The position numbers and the translations under genes were made by a program. From Ornithodoros turicata (taxonomy: Eukaryota; Arthropoda; Arachnida; Ixodida; Argasidae): DNA of 64,000 bases. This document shows, piece by piece, positions 30,348 to 42,746 of the stretch (positions are counted from its first letter, which is position 1; the number at the start of each line of letters is the position of its first letter). The stretch covers positions 119,178,123-119,242,122 of the forward strand of contig NC_088202.1 of NCBI RefSeq assembly GCF_037126465.1, read 5' to 3'. The notes under the pieces are model-generated. The model was not told where the DNA came from and did not search any database. It saw only the letters and a list, made by a program, of their open reading frames with translations.

Positions 30348-31345
30348 GGGCTCCAGTCCCCCGTCTTTTTACGCACCATGTGGAGTGCTGAAGACCAACT
30401 GGCGGAGGATGGACGTGCGATACCGATGTCCAACATGTGCTGAAACTCCGCTTTGGCTATCTTCAGTTTCTCAGGTGATAGCTGGCGAGAACGGGAGAAA
30501 ACCGGTGGGCCCGTGGCTTCGATGAAGTGAACGCCATCGTGCTTGACCGGTTTCGTCCAGTCAGGAGGCTGAGTGAGTGTGGGGAACTGGCGCAGGAGCT
30601 CTGAGATTGGCAACGAAGTTGGTGGAAGGGAAGTTCCACTGAAGCCAGCAGTAAGGTGGGGAGCGGCAGGGATCGCGTGGGCCGAGAGCCGGGTCTGGGT
30701 ATCGACCAGAAGGCGTCGTGAGTCATCTACGGAGAGGGCGAAATGGTGCAAAAAGTCTGCTCTGATGATAGCGTGAGAGACTGCGGCAACGCGAAACACC
30801 CAAGGAAACACTTTTCGCAGGCCAAGATTTAGGGTAAGCAGCTTTTCATGGTAGACTGGTATGGCGCTGTTGTTCACAGCCATAAGGTTATAGATTGCGT
30901 TTCCGCGCTGGTCGCTGGATGAGGCAGGTAGAACGCTGACGGCAGCTGCAGTGTCCACGAGGAAACGAGTCTTGCTGCACGGTCTACAACAAAGAAAAGG
31001 CGACTTGTGGCGGGAGAAAGGAAAGCGGTGGTCGCCGTCATCGGTTCCCGGGAGCGTTTCCCGACCAACTACAGGAATGCGTGCATCGCATGGCGGCCTG
31101 ACCGAACGTTCGTTGGTACCAGCAGGGTGGTGGGTTCTGGTTATCAGCTGGAGAAACGCTGCGGTGGAGTAACGCCGTGGGAAACGGCGGAATCTTCTGA
31201 ATCGGCCAGAACGACTTGGGGAGCGGCTGTGGTGGTCACGGAACTGGAGCGCGGGGACTGTGTTGGAAAGGCGGTGAATGTCCGCGCGCATAGTCGAAAG
31301 CTCCTCGGCGAATGTAGACGGGACACGACTCAGAAACGGCTGCAA
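30260..31345 (-). pseudogene. Gypsy gag end, protease and RT start
   Basis: 361 residues. The arginine/serine-rich gag end (FRDHHSRSPSRSGRF, about 35-50) passes into a degraded zinc-knuckle zone. The aspartic protease has RFLVDTAAAVSVLP (Asp 131; the usual DTG/DSG is DTA here). The RT start at about 290-350 includes KAEFQHMLDIGIARPSSASW and KKTGDWSPCGDYRALN. Ends at a stop where the next frame continues RT. Confidence 0.88.
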
Positions 31346-31905
31346 TGGGAGGGCTCCGGGTTTGCTCCTTCCGTCACCTTGTCAGCCAGTTGTGCGAGCT
31401 GGGCCAGGGGTAAGGCAGTGGCCGTAGCGAGGACCATTTGCACTGAGGATGGGAGCCTCGACAGAAACAGTTCGCGAAGCAGATCGTCGTCAACAGAAGC
31501 AGCTCTGTCGGCTCGTAGGACTTGCATGGCGCGGAGTATCTGTGAGGGTCTTCGGTCCCCCAGTTCTTCGGAGTGCAAAAGCTGTTGGAGGGGCGTTCGC
31601 TCAGAAATTGTGGGGCGCTGGAGGATTGAGCTCTTCTGATGGTCGTAGGGATTCTGCGCCGGAGGGTTAGCAATGATGTCGGCGACATCCATGGCGATCT
31701 CGGGGAGAAGGGAGGCGAAGAGATGACGGTACCTGGTTATCTGTGATGTTATACCAGCAAGGAGAAATTGTGCCTCGACTTGCTGAAACCAAATGAACGG
31801 GCTGCGAGACCAAAACGGTGGTAAGCGTATGCCGACATGAGCCACCCCCGGTTGAAGAGGGGTTGTAGCCGGGGTCTGTGGGGAAGTCTCGTCTCCAGAG
31901 TGCAT
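31330..31905 (-). pseudogene. Gypsy gag (capsid region)
   Basis: Start taken at the Met at 31905 (MHSGDETSP), because the frame upstream reads through LTR-like DNA. Contains RLPPFWSRSPFIWFQQVEAQ, LGDRRPSQILRAMQVL and LLRELFLSRLPSSVQMVLA, typical of arthropod gypsy capsids that package the element RNA. The frame ends at 31330 after a 15-bp overlap with the next frame. Confidence 0.85.
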
Positions 31906-31941
31906 TGTTGAAGGGCGAAGCTGCGTTCGGGTTACCAGAAT

Positions 31942-32000
31942 TGTGGGAGCCAAAACAGCGCAGGCCGCATCGTCGTCCAGGCAGCGGGGACGACGTGGAA
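31942..32000 (-). repeat. 5' LTR remnant of gypsy element
   Basis: TTGTGGGAGCCAAAACAG (31941-31958) and CATCGTCGTCCA (31969-31980) match the two ends of the candidate 3' LTR, but the middle is missing or replaced. Possibly an internally deleted LTR. Confidence 0.4.
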
Positions 32001-32013
32001 GACGATGGAAGGC

Positions 32014-32073
32014 GTGGATGACGATGAAGACGCTGGCGCGCGCCAGCAGAGGCACGTCTTCATCGTCTTCCAC
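32014..32073. repeat. 19-bp inverted repeat around CTGGCGCGCGCCAG
   Basis: Arms 32014-32032 and 32055-32073 match with one mismatch. Between them is the perfect 14-bp palindrome CTGGCGCGCGCCAG (32033-32046). Lies at the outer edge of the gypsy element. Confidence 0.85.
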
Positions 32074-32123
32074 GGGCCGCCACATCAATGTCAATCCGAG
32101 AACATTTATCTATTCGGTAGCAC

Positions 32124-32217
32124 TAGAGTCACTAAATAAGCTACGCTTAGCTTATTTAGTAGCGTATTAGTAGCGTATTTAGTAGCGTAAATAAGCGTAG
32201 CTTATTTAGTGACTCTA
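32124..32217. mobile_element. 94-bp hAT-type MITE with perfect 8-bp TSD
   Basis: Terminal inverted repeats of 26 bp (TAGAGTCACTAAATAAGC at both outer ends) enclose about 42 bp of AGTAGCGTA-like repeats. GGTAGCAC is duplicated exactly at 32116-32123 and 32218-32225. An 8-bp duplication fits hAT transposition; the tiny size means it needs a transposase from elsewhere. Confidence 0.88.
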
Positions 32218-32225
32218 GGTAGCAC

Positions 32226-33170
32226 GAGCCTTCAGTAGTCTTATGTCACAATTTTCTTTCCAATCAGCCTTTTCAGAAAGAGCTGGCGCCACCGCGCGGC
32301 TAACTGGCGAAATGGAGTGGTGGTCAATAATAGATGAACTGAAACTATGTGCGTGCTGCCTCGGTTTGTCATAAAGGGTTAATTTTAGAAGAAAAAAAAA
32401 TCCCGGGAACAGCGCCGCAAAGGATGCTGTCCCGATGGCCGTGTTATTTTATTATTATGACGCGCGGTCAAGGGCACGGCCCACCCGGGGGTGGCCCGCT
32501 TTATCAAGGGGCCCATCTCCAAAATATGAAGCACCGGCTCCCGTTTGCTTCCCTTCACCGTGTAAGCGGAGTTGAAGGGAGACCTGATCATACGTAGACA
32601 TAAGTTCATGGAACGCTCCTCGCTATCTACCCGTTCGCGTTGCTTTTGTTGCTCATGCTTATCATCCTGCGAAGTATATAAATAGTTTTTTGTTTTTTTT
32701 AAGTTCACCATTTTAGAGTCTGCTGTCGTAGTCGTACTGTCTGATTTTGTTCTAACAATTCTGTCTTCGTCTCTGTGCTGCATATATCCGTGAAGAATAT
32801 GTACCACCCTGCTATAGCCCACTTGTTCAGTTCATGGAACGTCCGGTATGCAACATCCTACCTGCGGGGTACTTAGCTGTCTTCACAGGCTGCAACAAGG
32901 TTATTACCGGTGTTCTTTGCATGAGCAGCGAGCAAATACTGCTCTTCTTCTGCTGTGTTTTCAGTTGTTTGCACGGAAACCGAAGAAAACCAAAATTCTC
33001 CCCCGTGTTGTACTTTGCTTTGCAAGTGTTGAACGAAATAACAGAAATAACATTTTTTACTAACGCCAAACAAACATATCAATAGCCATTGCTTTTAAGA
33101 TAATGAAGATCTTTTGGCGTAAAAAACAGACTAAGATTTGATAAACATCAGCGGAAGAAAAGACACCATC
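32226..33170. other. No gene recognised
   Basis: Frames on both strands (up to 145 codons) lack motifs. Poly-A/T stretches occur at about 32390 and 32690. Confidence 0.35.
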
Positions 33171-33171
33171 A

Positions 33172-33232
33172 GTTGGATTCGAACCTACATTCTCCAGTTG
33201 CCGTAAGGTTGCTTGTAGGTGGAGCTACCGAG
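33172..33232 (-). repeat. tRNA-like fragment (possible SINE head)
   Basis: The minus strand reads CTCGGTAGCTCCACC then, about 40 bases on, GTAGGTTCGAATCCAACTG, resembling A and B boxes of an RNA polymerase III promoter. The T-arm stem pairs poorly and no acceptor stem closes, so this is a decayed tRNA-derived repeat rather than a tRNA gene. Confidence 0.4.
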
Positions 33233-33700
33233 TTTTTTTCTTTTTCTTTTTTCATTTTTTTTTTAATTTGTTATGTGTGAACATGTTCTCAGAATTGCTC
33301 ATAAGACGTTGCTTCGAGTTGCTGCAAAAAATTGCCCCGTGTGAACGCTGCCTTAGAAAATTAAAATCGAAAACCATACGGGCAAAGTTGCTACTAACTT
33401 TGCATTGCTCGTCAAGTACGGCGGTGAAACTTCATTGCATGCGCGTAACACTGGGTCTAAAACGAAACAAAAAGAGAAAAAATGGGCTACATGTGGGCTA
33501 CCTGTCGGCTACGTAGCCGTCAGGAGAACAAAACAACAAAAAATTTATTTTATGATTATGAATGGGAAGGAGCAGCAAATTATTCTCCGGAATATATATC
33601 ACTGTTAACAACTGGAATTGGCCGCGGCAGGCAACATTTGAGGACGAACACGTAGGCCTCCAACGCCCAAGAATCAATTAAATTTAAATAAAAAAATATA
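33233..33700. other. Unassigned; short match to 18 kb repeat
   Basis: ACACGTAGGCCTCCAACGCC (33648-33667) matches 18105-18124, both followed by A-rich ends, so a shared SINE- or LINE-like terminus is likely. ATTTATTTTATGATTATGAA at about 33540 resembles the 3' UTR of the LINE at 1117. Confidence 0.4.
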
Positions 33701-36286
33701 TCACTCTTGATCGACGAAGTTGAGATTATTTCCCAACAGACGTCGCCTCGAGCCCTTTTGCCGTTTCGCTAACAAGTTGAAAATGTTAAGAGTCACCTAC
33801 GTCACCTGTATAGTGTGTTGCGCTGGGATCACGAGCAACACACTTTTAAATTACGCCGCCAACACGAACTGCCTGTCTGCTGCTTACGGTACCTTTAACA
33901 TGCGCCGGAAATCTCAGTGTGTTCGTTTATTTCACTTTCCGGGGCCGCCGAGCCGTGACTGACGGAATCGTGTTTCGTTGACTCGTATAGAGAGCCTTCA
34001 TTGAGAACACGAACTTGGCACTAAAAAACACACACTTGACTGTAAAATGGCGCTGAAGTTTATATTTAAAATTGCATAACTATTGCAATTAATTTGATGT
34101 GGTGTTCCTAATCTATAACTATAGAGGTGAGGAGAAGAGGAGGAAAAATAAACATTCTTTTTTGCGTTATTAAAGGGAACGGGTGTGAATTGCTGTGTCT
34201 TCTTGTACAATAGATTGGGAACACATTAATTAACTTGGGTCGATGTGAGCACTGCACTGACTTGCGCTAGACGACCACCAACAATATACAGTAAATCCGG
34301 TTTCATTCCGGTACGACGTACCAGTTACATTGAGTTTGGTTCAATTTACCTGGGACGCCCTGCATAAATGTGGTGCGGTCCTGTATAGGGATGGTAGATG
34401 AGGGCGACAGATAGGGGCGAGGACCGTGTTTACGTTATAGGACTCACTCCTATCCGTTACATGAAAAGAACAAACCGTGACATTAAGATTTAGTTTCCCT
34501 TTCATTAATTATTGGCATCATAAGCATTCTGATATGTTTGCAATGCAAGCAGGAGTTTCTGCTAGGACTTGTCTTGGCGTCTCGCAACGTATGACTCCCA
34601 TATATTCGCTCTTGTCACATTATATGCAATATACCAGTATTTTCATGTATCCCCAATAAAACGCTGGAGAGGTGGGATGTTAATGGTGAAGGTGGAACGC
34701 ATCACGTGATTGCCACACATGACGCGTCGGGTCGTAACAGCATCTCGTAGCATTCACACGCACACGCGTCGTCTGAATCCTTCCGCGTTTCAATGCAAAG
34801 TATTTGTGGAGCGGGTCATTAATTCAGAGAATGGCGAAGACTCTGACGAGAGCTGCGCCATATAGAGTGATGTAGCATTATGCAAGACGTCTATACCAGA
34901 TGGCATGTAGCTCCATAATGAAGGCGGCAGGTCTGACGTTGCTATCTCCATAATGGCACAGTAGACATATGAGGAACAAAGTGGAAAATGTAGGAGTCCT
35001 CGTGATTCGAGTCATGTCGATGTTCAGCAAGCTGTGTCAGTGAGATAAAATGTGTGACTCGATCCACAATTTTAACTCACGGCCGAACCATTTTGTTAGA
35101 ACCAACGGAGGCGTGTCTAGAGTTTGGATCTGTATTTTTCGTTTATATTGAGCGCGCGTGCTTCGTATGTGGAAGGTAAGTATATTGTGAAGAAGAAACG
35201 GACAACGAGGCTTGTCTTTTTCTCGAGCGTGTCGCTCAAGCTAGCGCATGTTTTTCGAGCGAACTTTGACTTGACTTGAACCCAGTCAATGTTACAATAC
35301 TTAGAATGGCAGATTGGGCCACGAGCTGTGTGGTGTGCCTTCTCCAGTCCTTGTGTTTTTGCTCCTAGTTCCGAACCTAAAACGTTACAATATTGTGATA
35401 ATTACGGTATATGATGATGGACCTCTACGTTTCAGTAGATGGAGCTCGCCAGAATGGTAGGAAGCAAGGTGCGCCTATCGAAAATTTTACAACATAAATT
35501 GTACGATACACAAGACAGCTTCAAGTCATTCATTCCGCCTTGGAACCTTCAAACGTAACTATGCTGCTCTTGCCTCGCATTTGCTATCGTCGTGGAATCT
35601 TTCACGTCGTGCCATTCGCGCACACAAACTAAGCGTACATGCAGAAGTCATTGTAGAACCGAGCAGTCTCACATCTTGCGTTTTCCGCGGTACTCTCGCC
35701 GCCAGAACTGCATGCTATTCGGAGCGAACGACATTTAGGCGCCCAAAAATAAGTAAATGGGTGCTGCAGTATTATTCTAGTCACACGCCATGTCCCAAAT
35801 CGGTGCTGCGTCCTGTGGCACTTTGCTTCAGCCAGACATCGTTGACAACGGGAGAATAAAAGAGCCAGCTCGAGAGAGAAGTCATCGGGTGGCGGAAATC
35901 TACTCCTAAATTGCTGCTGTTCCTTTGTAGTATTTTCGAGGCTCACCGAAATGAGGTCCTTCTTGCTCCATGCTTTCTGCTTATGTGCATTGCTTCGCTT
36001 CCTCCGTCCCAGAATGGTCATGGCGCCGGTGGCCTAGTTGTCGCAACAACTTATCTCTGCTTCTTACACTGTCCACGCATTGTCCGTCTCAGCGGAGATA
36101 TGTTTTCTTCTTCCTGCGGCTCTAATCTAAGGGCTCTTCACGAGAGCTTGAGTATACCGCTTCCGAATTTCCCTTGCTAGAATTCCCGACATAATTTTTT
36201 AGAGGCTTTGTGCACCCAACGAGTTCTTCGAGGAATCAGTCGTGCTGAAACTGTCGCACAGCTGCAGCCTATGCTCTCCAACGCCA
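33701..36286. other. No gene recognised
   Basis: About 2.6 kb with no convincing exon or repeat. The longest frames (92 codons plus strand at 35581, 130 codons minus strand at 35629-36021) overlap each other and show no domain. Confidence 0.35.
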
Positions 36287-36625
36287 TTGTTGTTGTTGTT
36301 GTTGTTGTTGGTTGGTTAAATAACAAGGGGAGGTTGAATTCGCGCTAGCGAATTCTGCTACCCCCCAAAAAAGAAACGGTACGATCGCACCACAGAAGGT
36401 GCGAGCGTACCGCAAAAGTTCACCGGGGCGAGCGTCTCGACCGCGACCACGCAGGACCGAGCGCGCCGTTGTATTATTCAGGCATTGGCCCGGTTCTTCA
36501 ACTTTCACATAGCGACCGTTATCATTATATTTAAAGCTCGCGCGCTCCAAAGCCGCTGTGGTATAGGCTCGCGCAAGAGCTCGTGGCAAAATCACAGCGC
36601 GGTAAATGCATCACTTCAGATGCAT
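36287..36625. repeat. (TTG)n tract and adjoining repeat-like DNA
   Basis: A TTG run at 36287-36311 is followed by GGTTGGTTAAATAACAAGG and the palindrome GAATTCGCGCTAGCGAATTC (36337-36356). The tract resembles the tail of the GTT-tailed LINEs, but no coding part is present. ATGCATxxCTTCAGATGCAT at 36607-36624 is a small near-palindrome. Confidence 0.45.
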
Positions 36626-38760
36626 TTAAAGCGCGTAGTGGGATAAGGACAAGTTGAAGATCGGGCCCATTGTCAGAAGTCTTGACTCAGACTACAATCC
36701 ATACATTATTCCAACATAGTTTTGAGCCGCATTTTCACGTATGTTGAAACGAATTACCTGCTTTTGCTTGAGACACACAGCCGAGGTCAAGCCAAGACTG
36801 GGAGTTGTTGGGATCCAGTCCCGTCTGTACTGTCCAGACAGTTTTCCTCTGTGCTTTCCTCAGACTCTTTCGGGCAGATATCGCCACAGTTCCATATGAA
36901 GCAGGCCCCAGAGGCACTGTTCTATTGACCCCGAGTAATATGACGCCGTCCCACCCAACCTGGAGATCGCTCGGTATATCCACCCCACATAGCCAAGGTC
37001 TCCATGGAGTGACTGACGTCGCAAGTATTCCGATGTCCCAAATGTAGACGACTCGGCTGTTTCTTTATTACGTCCGGCAAGCATTCAAACATGAGGTGAC
37101 CCAGAATGCCGCCACACAAATAGGCTGACTCACCACACGCGTATATCTGCTTCCAATTATTACCTTCTTTTTCGTCATCTACTTTTACGTTTTCTACAGC
37201 GTACATATGCACATGCCTTGGTAGGCGGCCGTGAGAGCGATTCCTTAATCTAGAATGTATTTTATAAATGGGAAGTGAAATCAGACGAAGACTTCGTCTC
37301 TTCGTCATCCGTGGCTGTCTCATGTGAAGCGCGCTTTTACAGCACTGTCAAAAGTTACGCAGGAAAAGCAGCCAACTAATGACTATCTCGCCGGCACTCT
37401 TAGCGAGCGGACGGCATATTGCCCATTTGTAATGGGGCGTGATGATAGCCCATCGTGTCTACTTCGATTCACACCTCTATAAGACAGTAACGCATTGGAA
37501 TTTAAAATAAAGAAGGTCCAAGTACCCAATCAATCAAGGTCCAAGTACATCAAACAAGATAGTGGGCACAAAATGAAGAGACCTAACCCTTTGCAGAGTA
37601 AATAACTTACTTCAGCCATCGTTAACCCGTTGTCTCCTAAAAACACAATTATTCACATCATCAGTTCAAGCACACTCGAAGCGCGAGTCGCACAGCATCA
37701 AATGAAAGCAAAGGCGCTGCTCCACCGACAGTACCCCCTTGAAAGAGCATGCATGGGTGTGTACATCGCCATCCGAAGTCATTTGAATGCGGTGCCTGAT
37801 GGCGATTACAGACTTTAACCTCTTTAATGTGTGAGAAGTTTGCGAAAGACGAAGAAGGCGCGAAGTAAATATCAGCAGTACAACAATGAGTGCAAACATT
37901 ATACACTGCCCTAATCGATGTCACGTGTAACCATTAAAAATTAAGCGAGTGCTCCTCGTTATACTTGACTAATTAGTATCAAATGAGCCCGATAGTAATT
38001 GAGTGTCAAATTAATCCACGTTACTATACAACATACGGAAAATTAGAAGGCACGGTGTTTCTGTGTCAGCTATCAACCGTGCGCTTTGTATCCGTGACAC
38101 ACGGGCAAATCTAGAACTCGTTTGAAGTAGAGGTCCTTTACTGCTTTGAAGGGCCCCTTAGAGAAAGAAGTTCGCGTCATTGACATACGACAATGGCGAT
38201 CTCGCTTTAGTGTATCCCTGGCGCACTCCGGATTTGTTGAATGCTTCGGCGATACGGGCGTAGACTTCGCCACTATGTTTTTGTCTATATACGCAGGTCA
38301 CCTGCATTGTCTTCCCATAACTTTATTACATCCCATATGTCTCTTTCTTGACACTGTACACGCGGCATTTTGGGCACGATTATTTAGGCGGGAGATTATT
38401 GGGTTTATTATCACTCGAAAAAGACATGGTAAGGCCCCTATAAGTTTGGGAAACTATTTTAACAACTGATAAAAATCTTGAACAAAGGCATTTTTGCGCT
38501 AAATTATCGGGATCTGTTTATCATCGGCGGATGTTGCTTTCGACACTACTCCTTTGCGTTCGCAAAGGAAATCGTCGGTCTCCTTTTTCGAAAAGGCCCG
38601 TTATCTAAAAGGATTATCTCTGTTATCGTGTGTCAAAGGACACAAACGCCGTCCCGGTAGGTGACCTTCTCCAACGGACATTAGATTGCCCGTGTGTCAG
38701 GAGCAGTATTCAATGTGGGAGGCAGTGATCCGGCTTACTGTTCCCGCTGAAGTGGTCATT
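36626..38760. other. No gene recognised
   Basis: Several frames of 80-133 codons without motifs. Local inverted words (AAAGGCCCGTTATCT) are short. Nothing can be supported. Confidence 0.35.
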
Positions 38761-39244
38761 TTACTCGTCGCTGCTCGATGAAGATATAAACACCTGTAAT
38801 GTGAATAAAAAAAAGTGGAAACCTCTGTAGAGTAGGTCACCACGACAACCGTACTCTACAATGGAACGATGTTTAATGCCAGGTGAAAGTACGTGCACGA
38901 ATAATGAAACCTCGGTGCACGGGGGAGAGGGCGTGCCACAGAACATGATGGTGAAGATGTGGCTGGATGCCAGGGAATGGCGATGTGGCTGCGGCTCAGC
39001 GGCTACGGGGCTCCTCCGCCTTCGGATGATGCGGGTAACCAATGCGGTGAAAGCTAAGGAATGACAGGCGAAGAGTGATGCCGATAGAGAGGACGATGAT
39101 GAACGGATGACGATGCGCGGTATGGCTGACTGTAGGAGTGCAGTAAGCGTAAGTGCAGTAAGGTCCGTGAGCTATGCCACCCGGCGTTGTCACCATGGTG
39201 CAGTGCCATGCCATGCAGAGGGTGAAGACGGCGAACACGTCCAG
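38761..39244 (-). other. Possible downstream/LTR region of second gypsy remnant
   Basis: Lies directly 3' of the integrase tail on the minus strand, where a 3' LTR would be expected. AATAAA occurs at 38805-38810 in the opposite sense only. No second LTR copy is in the window, so this cannot be confirmed. Confidence 0.25.
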
Positions 39245-39885
39245 CTACGGGGAAGGACCGTATGCAACCAGTTGAGGTGCCCAGTGGACCTGACGATGAC
39301 GAACAGGGGCGGCAAGTGGCGAAACGTGCGTGCCGGGGACGAGGGGGGCGAGGGGTTTGTCAGGAGCGACGTCCAGGTATGCCGGCTCGAGGCAGTCCAG
39401 GGAAACCGTTTCGGGACCTCGAGGGAGGCACACACGGAAATGCTTTTCGCCGCGCTGCAGGACGCGGTACGGGCCATCGTAGGGAGGTTGCAGTGGGGGC
39501 CGTACAGCATCTCGGCGTACAAAGACGTGTGTCTGTGTGGAGGTCCGGACTGACAAAGATGAACCGGCGCGTTGGAGTCCGGACAGCTGGGGAACGACGG
39601 TCACGGAATGTCTCTCGGAGGCGGTCCACGTACGACGTCATGTCGGGGATGGCGACTTCGGAGAAGTGTGTGAAGAAGGCACCGGGAGGGCGAAGAGGAC
39701 AGCCGTAAACCAGTTCAGCAGCGCTGAACTGGCAGTCCTCCTTGATGGCGGTGCGAATGCCCAGCATAATGAGACGAAGACGCTCAACCCAGGATGAGGT
39801 ACTGTTAGAGGCTCGCAAGGCAGACTTGAGCTGACTTTGAAGACGTTCTACGAGCCCGTTTCAGGCCGGGTAGTAGGCTTGAAAC
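39245..39885 (-). pseudogene. Ty3/gypsy integrase C-terminal fragment (second copy)
   Basis: The minus strand begins AYYPA, a TGA stop (39861-39863), then NGLVERL with the catalytic-Glu segment. Next are RLIMLGIRTAIKEDCQFSAA, ELVYGCPLRPPGAFF and, in another frame (39604-39245), HVFVRRDAVRPPLQPPYDGP and VSLDCLEPAYLD, the GPY/F module. Truncated upstream of the core. It is a different lineage from the element at 27.7-32 kb, judging by sequence. Confidence 0.85.
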
Positions 39886-42746
39886 AAATCTTGAAACCTT
39901 GTGTGCTTCGCAAGTTATATGTGTGATTTCTTAATGATGTTAATTTGTGTGCTGAATTCAAATATGAAATAAAAACGGTAAAAAGGTTGCGCTTTATGTG
40001 GTATTGAAGAGTTTTCTTGTCGCTACCGCGTAAATTGTGTAAATAATGCGTAAAATTCTAATCACTGCTATGAACAGTATTAATCCTGCAAACAAGAGAC
40101 ATGCACATGGTATGTTAAGTCAGCTTTATTCGTCTTCTTTTTTTATATAGAATACTTAGCGGCGTAGAAATCTACGGTAAAGTGTCAAATCATTTTGAGA
40201 ATCATTGTACAAAACGTTGTTCTCATTCTCTGCTTGCTCTCCTCTTCTTTACTTGTCGTTACATTCGAGCATTCAAGTATCTGACACTATAACATTAGAT
40301 TACGAGCAATGATGGGTGCTATAGTTACTCGATACCATTTTCTATAGTCGCAATATCCTGATGAAATCGCTCCTCGTGCTCATCGCTCACTGCTCCTGGC
40401 ATCTGGTGAATGCTATAAACGTTATCCTGTTTTTTTCGACACATATTTTTTATAAAAAAGCTGTGAGAGCGCCGGTGCTGATCCCATCTTTGCAGACTGG
40501 TTATGCAGCCATGCGGATATCATGTAGGACAGCCTACAACTGAAGAACTAATTAGCTAAAATTAATTGACCAAATAATTAGATGTTTTCCGGGAAAAGCG
40601 AAATAGCTGAATCGGAGCCAGTCATCATTCAAATTTATTGTCCTTATTAAACGCACTAAGAAGCGAACCTACCTTCAGATATAAATTACCGAATCTCGCT
40701 GTGCAGGTGAGCATTGTTGACCAAAACTACTAACAACTATTAAATGACCAAAACTACTGGTTGTGTGTGTGTGTTTTTATAAAGAAGCTGCGTCGACAAA
40801 AAGAAGAAAAAAATATATTCGGCTGTGGTGTGGTTTTCAGCTTGCGGTAGTGGTTCATGAAGCCAACTTTGCGCTAATGGAGCGGTGTGGAGATTTCTTT
40901 TTCGGGCATGGCGTCGGTCTGATGTGATGCACCTGTTTCGAGAGTGCGCAATACTCAGGCCCTTCTACCTTGAGAATTGCAGCCAATTAGCAATCGGAAG
41001 CATCATTTTCGTTTTCAGCGTTCCAAAAACTAGTTCAGTTCGGCAGGTTTTATGTCTGAACCAACATTGCTGCAGGCGTTTTCTTTTTTTTTTATTCTGT
41101 GTTAGCGCAGCGAAGCAATTGTGGCTATGAGGGACGTATATACGTGGACAGATGGAGGACAGCAGGAAGTAGTGGAGGACAGGGTGGGTTAATATGCGTC
41201 CTGGGCCGACTTCAGGGGGAACTGTGCCGACATTAGTGGCTGCAGACCTAGCAGTCCAATAAAAATGATAACGCCGTGGGTTGTAAGACATATCCTATTA
41301 AAAGAACAAATAAAAATAGAGTTCAATATCAGAACATGATGCAGGAAACATTAACGAGAACTGTCATGCGCCTCCAATGTTATCCCATATCCCCTAACGC
41401 TTGTCTCCTACGGTTTCTAAAGTATGAGGTCAACACCGTGGATCATTCTGCCTAATTCAAGGGCATTACATGTGAAGGAGTGTGTATCGCATAAAGTGAT
41501 TTGGCTTTCCACTGGAGCAGCGAGCGGGAGAACCGATAAGGCATTCCTACGACAATCGCCGCGCCAATATCCAACCGGTGCCTGGAGATCACCGCGAATC
41601 CACGGAACGACATTCGTTTGTCGAAATGACAGAGCCCGAGCTTCCTGCGTTTAATTGAACTTCCATATGCTCCAGGCAAGAAAGAGGAGGAAACGAGTCG
41701 AACTCCTATCAATCGCTGTGGACCAAAGTCGGAATTTAATCTCGAAATTCTAACTCTCCTCGCGTCTTCTTTTTGCTCCCAAGACGCGGAGGGACCTTAA
41801 TTTCCAGAGAGCGTTTATTCTGTTCGCACGAATCCGGAGCCGACGCAGGTTTTTAATTTAAAACTTTGCTAGCATGCCCGGGCGCAGCAGATCCCCATTT
41901 TGGTGGTGCAGGATTATATGCGATGGAAGAAGAAACAAAGGACTTTTTCCTCCTCGTCTTAGGGGGCGAGCAGCAAGCCGCAGTGCAAAATGGAAGGTGA
42001 GCAATAATGATGGAAAAGACATAATTCTTTCGTTCCTAGAACGCAAAAAAAAAAGGAGACTGGGGACACTAAAATGAGGCAGCTGTGCGTGAATGCTTGC
42101 GGGTGAAAGACTGGTAGGGGAGTTAATTAGTTGTACCTCTTAATCCCACGATTCTTCATTAGCTTGCTGCCTTGTGCATCACACATCGTTCACATGCACA
42201 TCTTTGTTAGTCTATGCCTAGATTATTCTTTTTTGCTAGGGTCTTAACACTTGTTAACTGTTGAAAAATGTGAGAAACAAACAAAATATCGTCTCTGCTG
42301 TTGCTGGGCGACGAGCAGTCGGTACGCGCGCGGCGCAACTCTTCACATGCCCTAACATGTGGAGCGGCAACTGCCGCTAGCACTGTTCCTCCGGGAAACA
42401 TGACGCCAACGTCACAGCCAACGTGACGAGCCAACTCTCTGAAATGACGAATCTGCATCTGCATCTCGCGCCTTTTCCTCGCTTCTTGTTTCTGCACTTC
42501 ATCTCGCGCCACGAGGGAGAAACAGTGAAACACCTGCGGTGGTCGCACTGGGGTTTCGGCGATGCGACGTACGTACATGACAAGATTTTCATGAAATTCA
42601 GCACTTAAAGCGGAAGGGGCTGTAAAGAGGTTGGTGTTTGTGGGTCTTATAGGATACTGGAAGCAGGTATATTCTATACTCAATGCGCATTATTTCGAAT
42701 ACACTCGCAGTGCAACGCAGGAAATGTGCGTTGATTGTGAGGTGTG
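39886..42746. other. No gene recognised
   Basis: About 2.9 kb, AT-rich in the first half, with a short GT run at 40757-40772. A minus-strand frame of 158 codons (42207-42683) and others have no recognisable domain. Confidence 0.35.

Larger units (their letters stand above)
27757..31985 (-). mobile_element. Degenerate Ty3/gypsy LTR retrotransposon
   Basis: The minus strand carries, in order, gag (31905-31330), gag end/protease/RT start (31345-30260), RT (30347-29730), RNase H and integrase (29596-28529) and integrase C-terminus (28498-27905). The pol order PR-RT-RH-IN is diagnostic of Ty3/gypsy. Each join is a frameshift or stop, so it is dead. The PBS would lie near 31925-31940, where the minus strand reads TGGTAACCCGAACG just inside the 5' LTR remnant. 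The opposite end is marked by a C/G homopolymer. Confidence 0.9.

Noticed and set aside
31906..32094. N-terminal extension of gypsy gag
   Set aside because: The extra codons read through LTR-like and palindromic DNA; the capsid similarity begins after the Met at 31905.
33172..33232. Functional tRNA gene
   Set aside because: B-box is present but the T-arm stem has mismatches and no acceptor stem closes.
42207..42683. 158-codon minus-strand frame as a gene
   Set aside because: No recognisable domain, no splice context and composition like the surrounding DNA.
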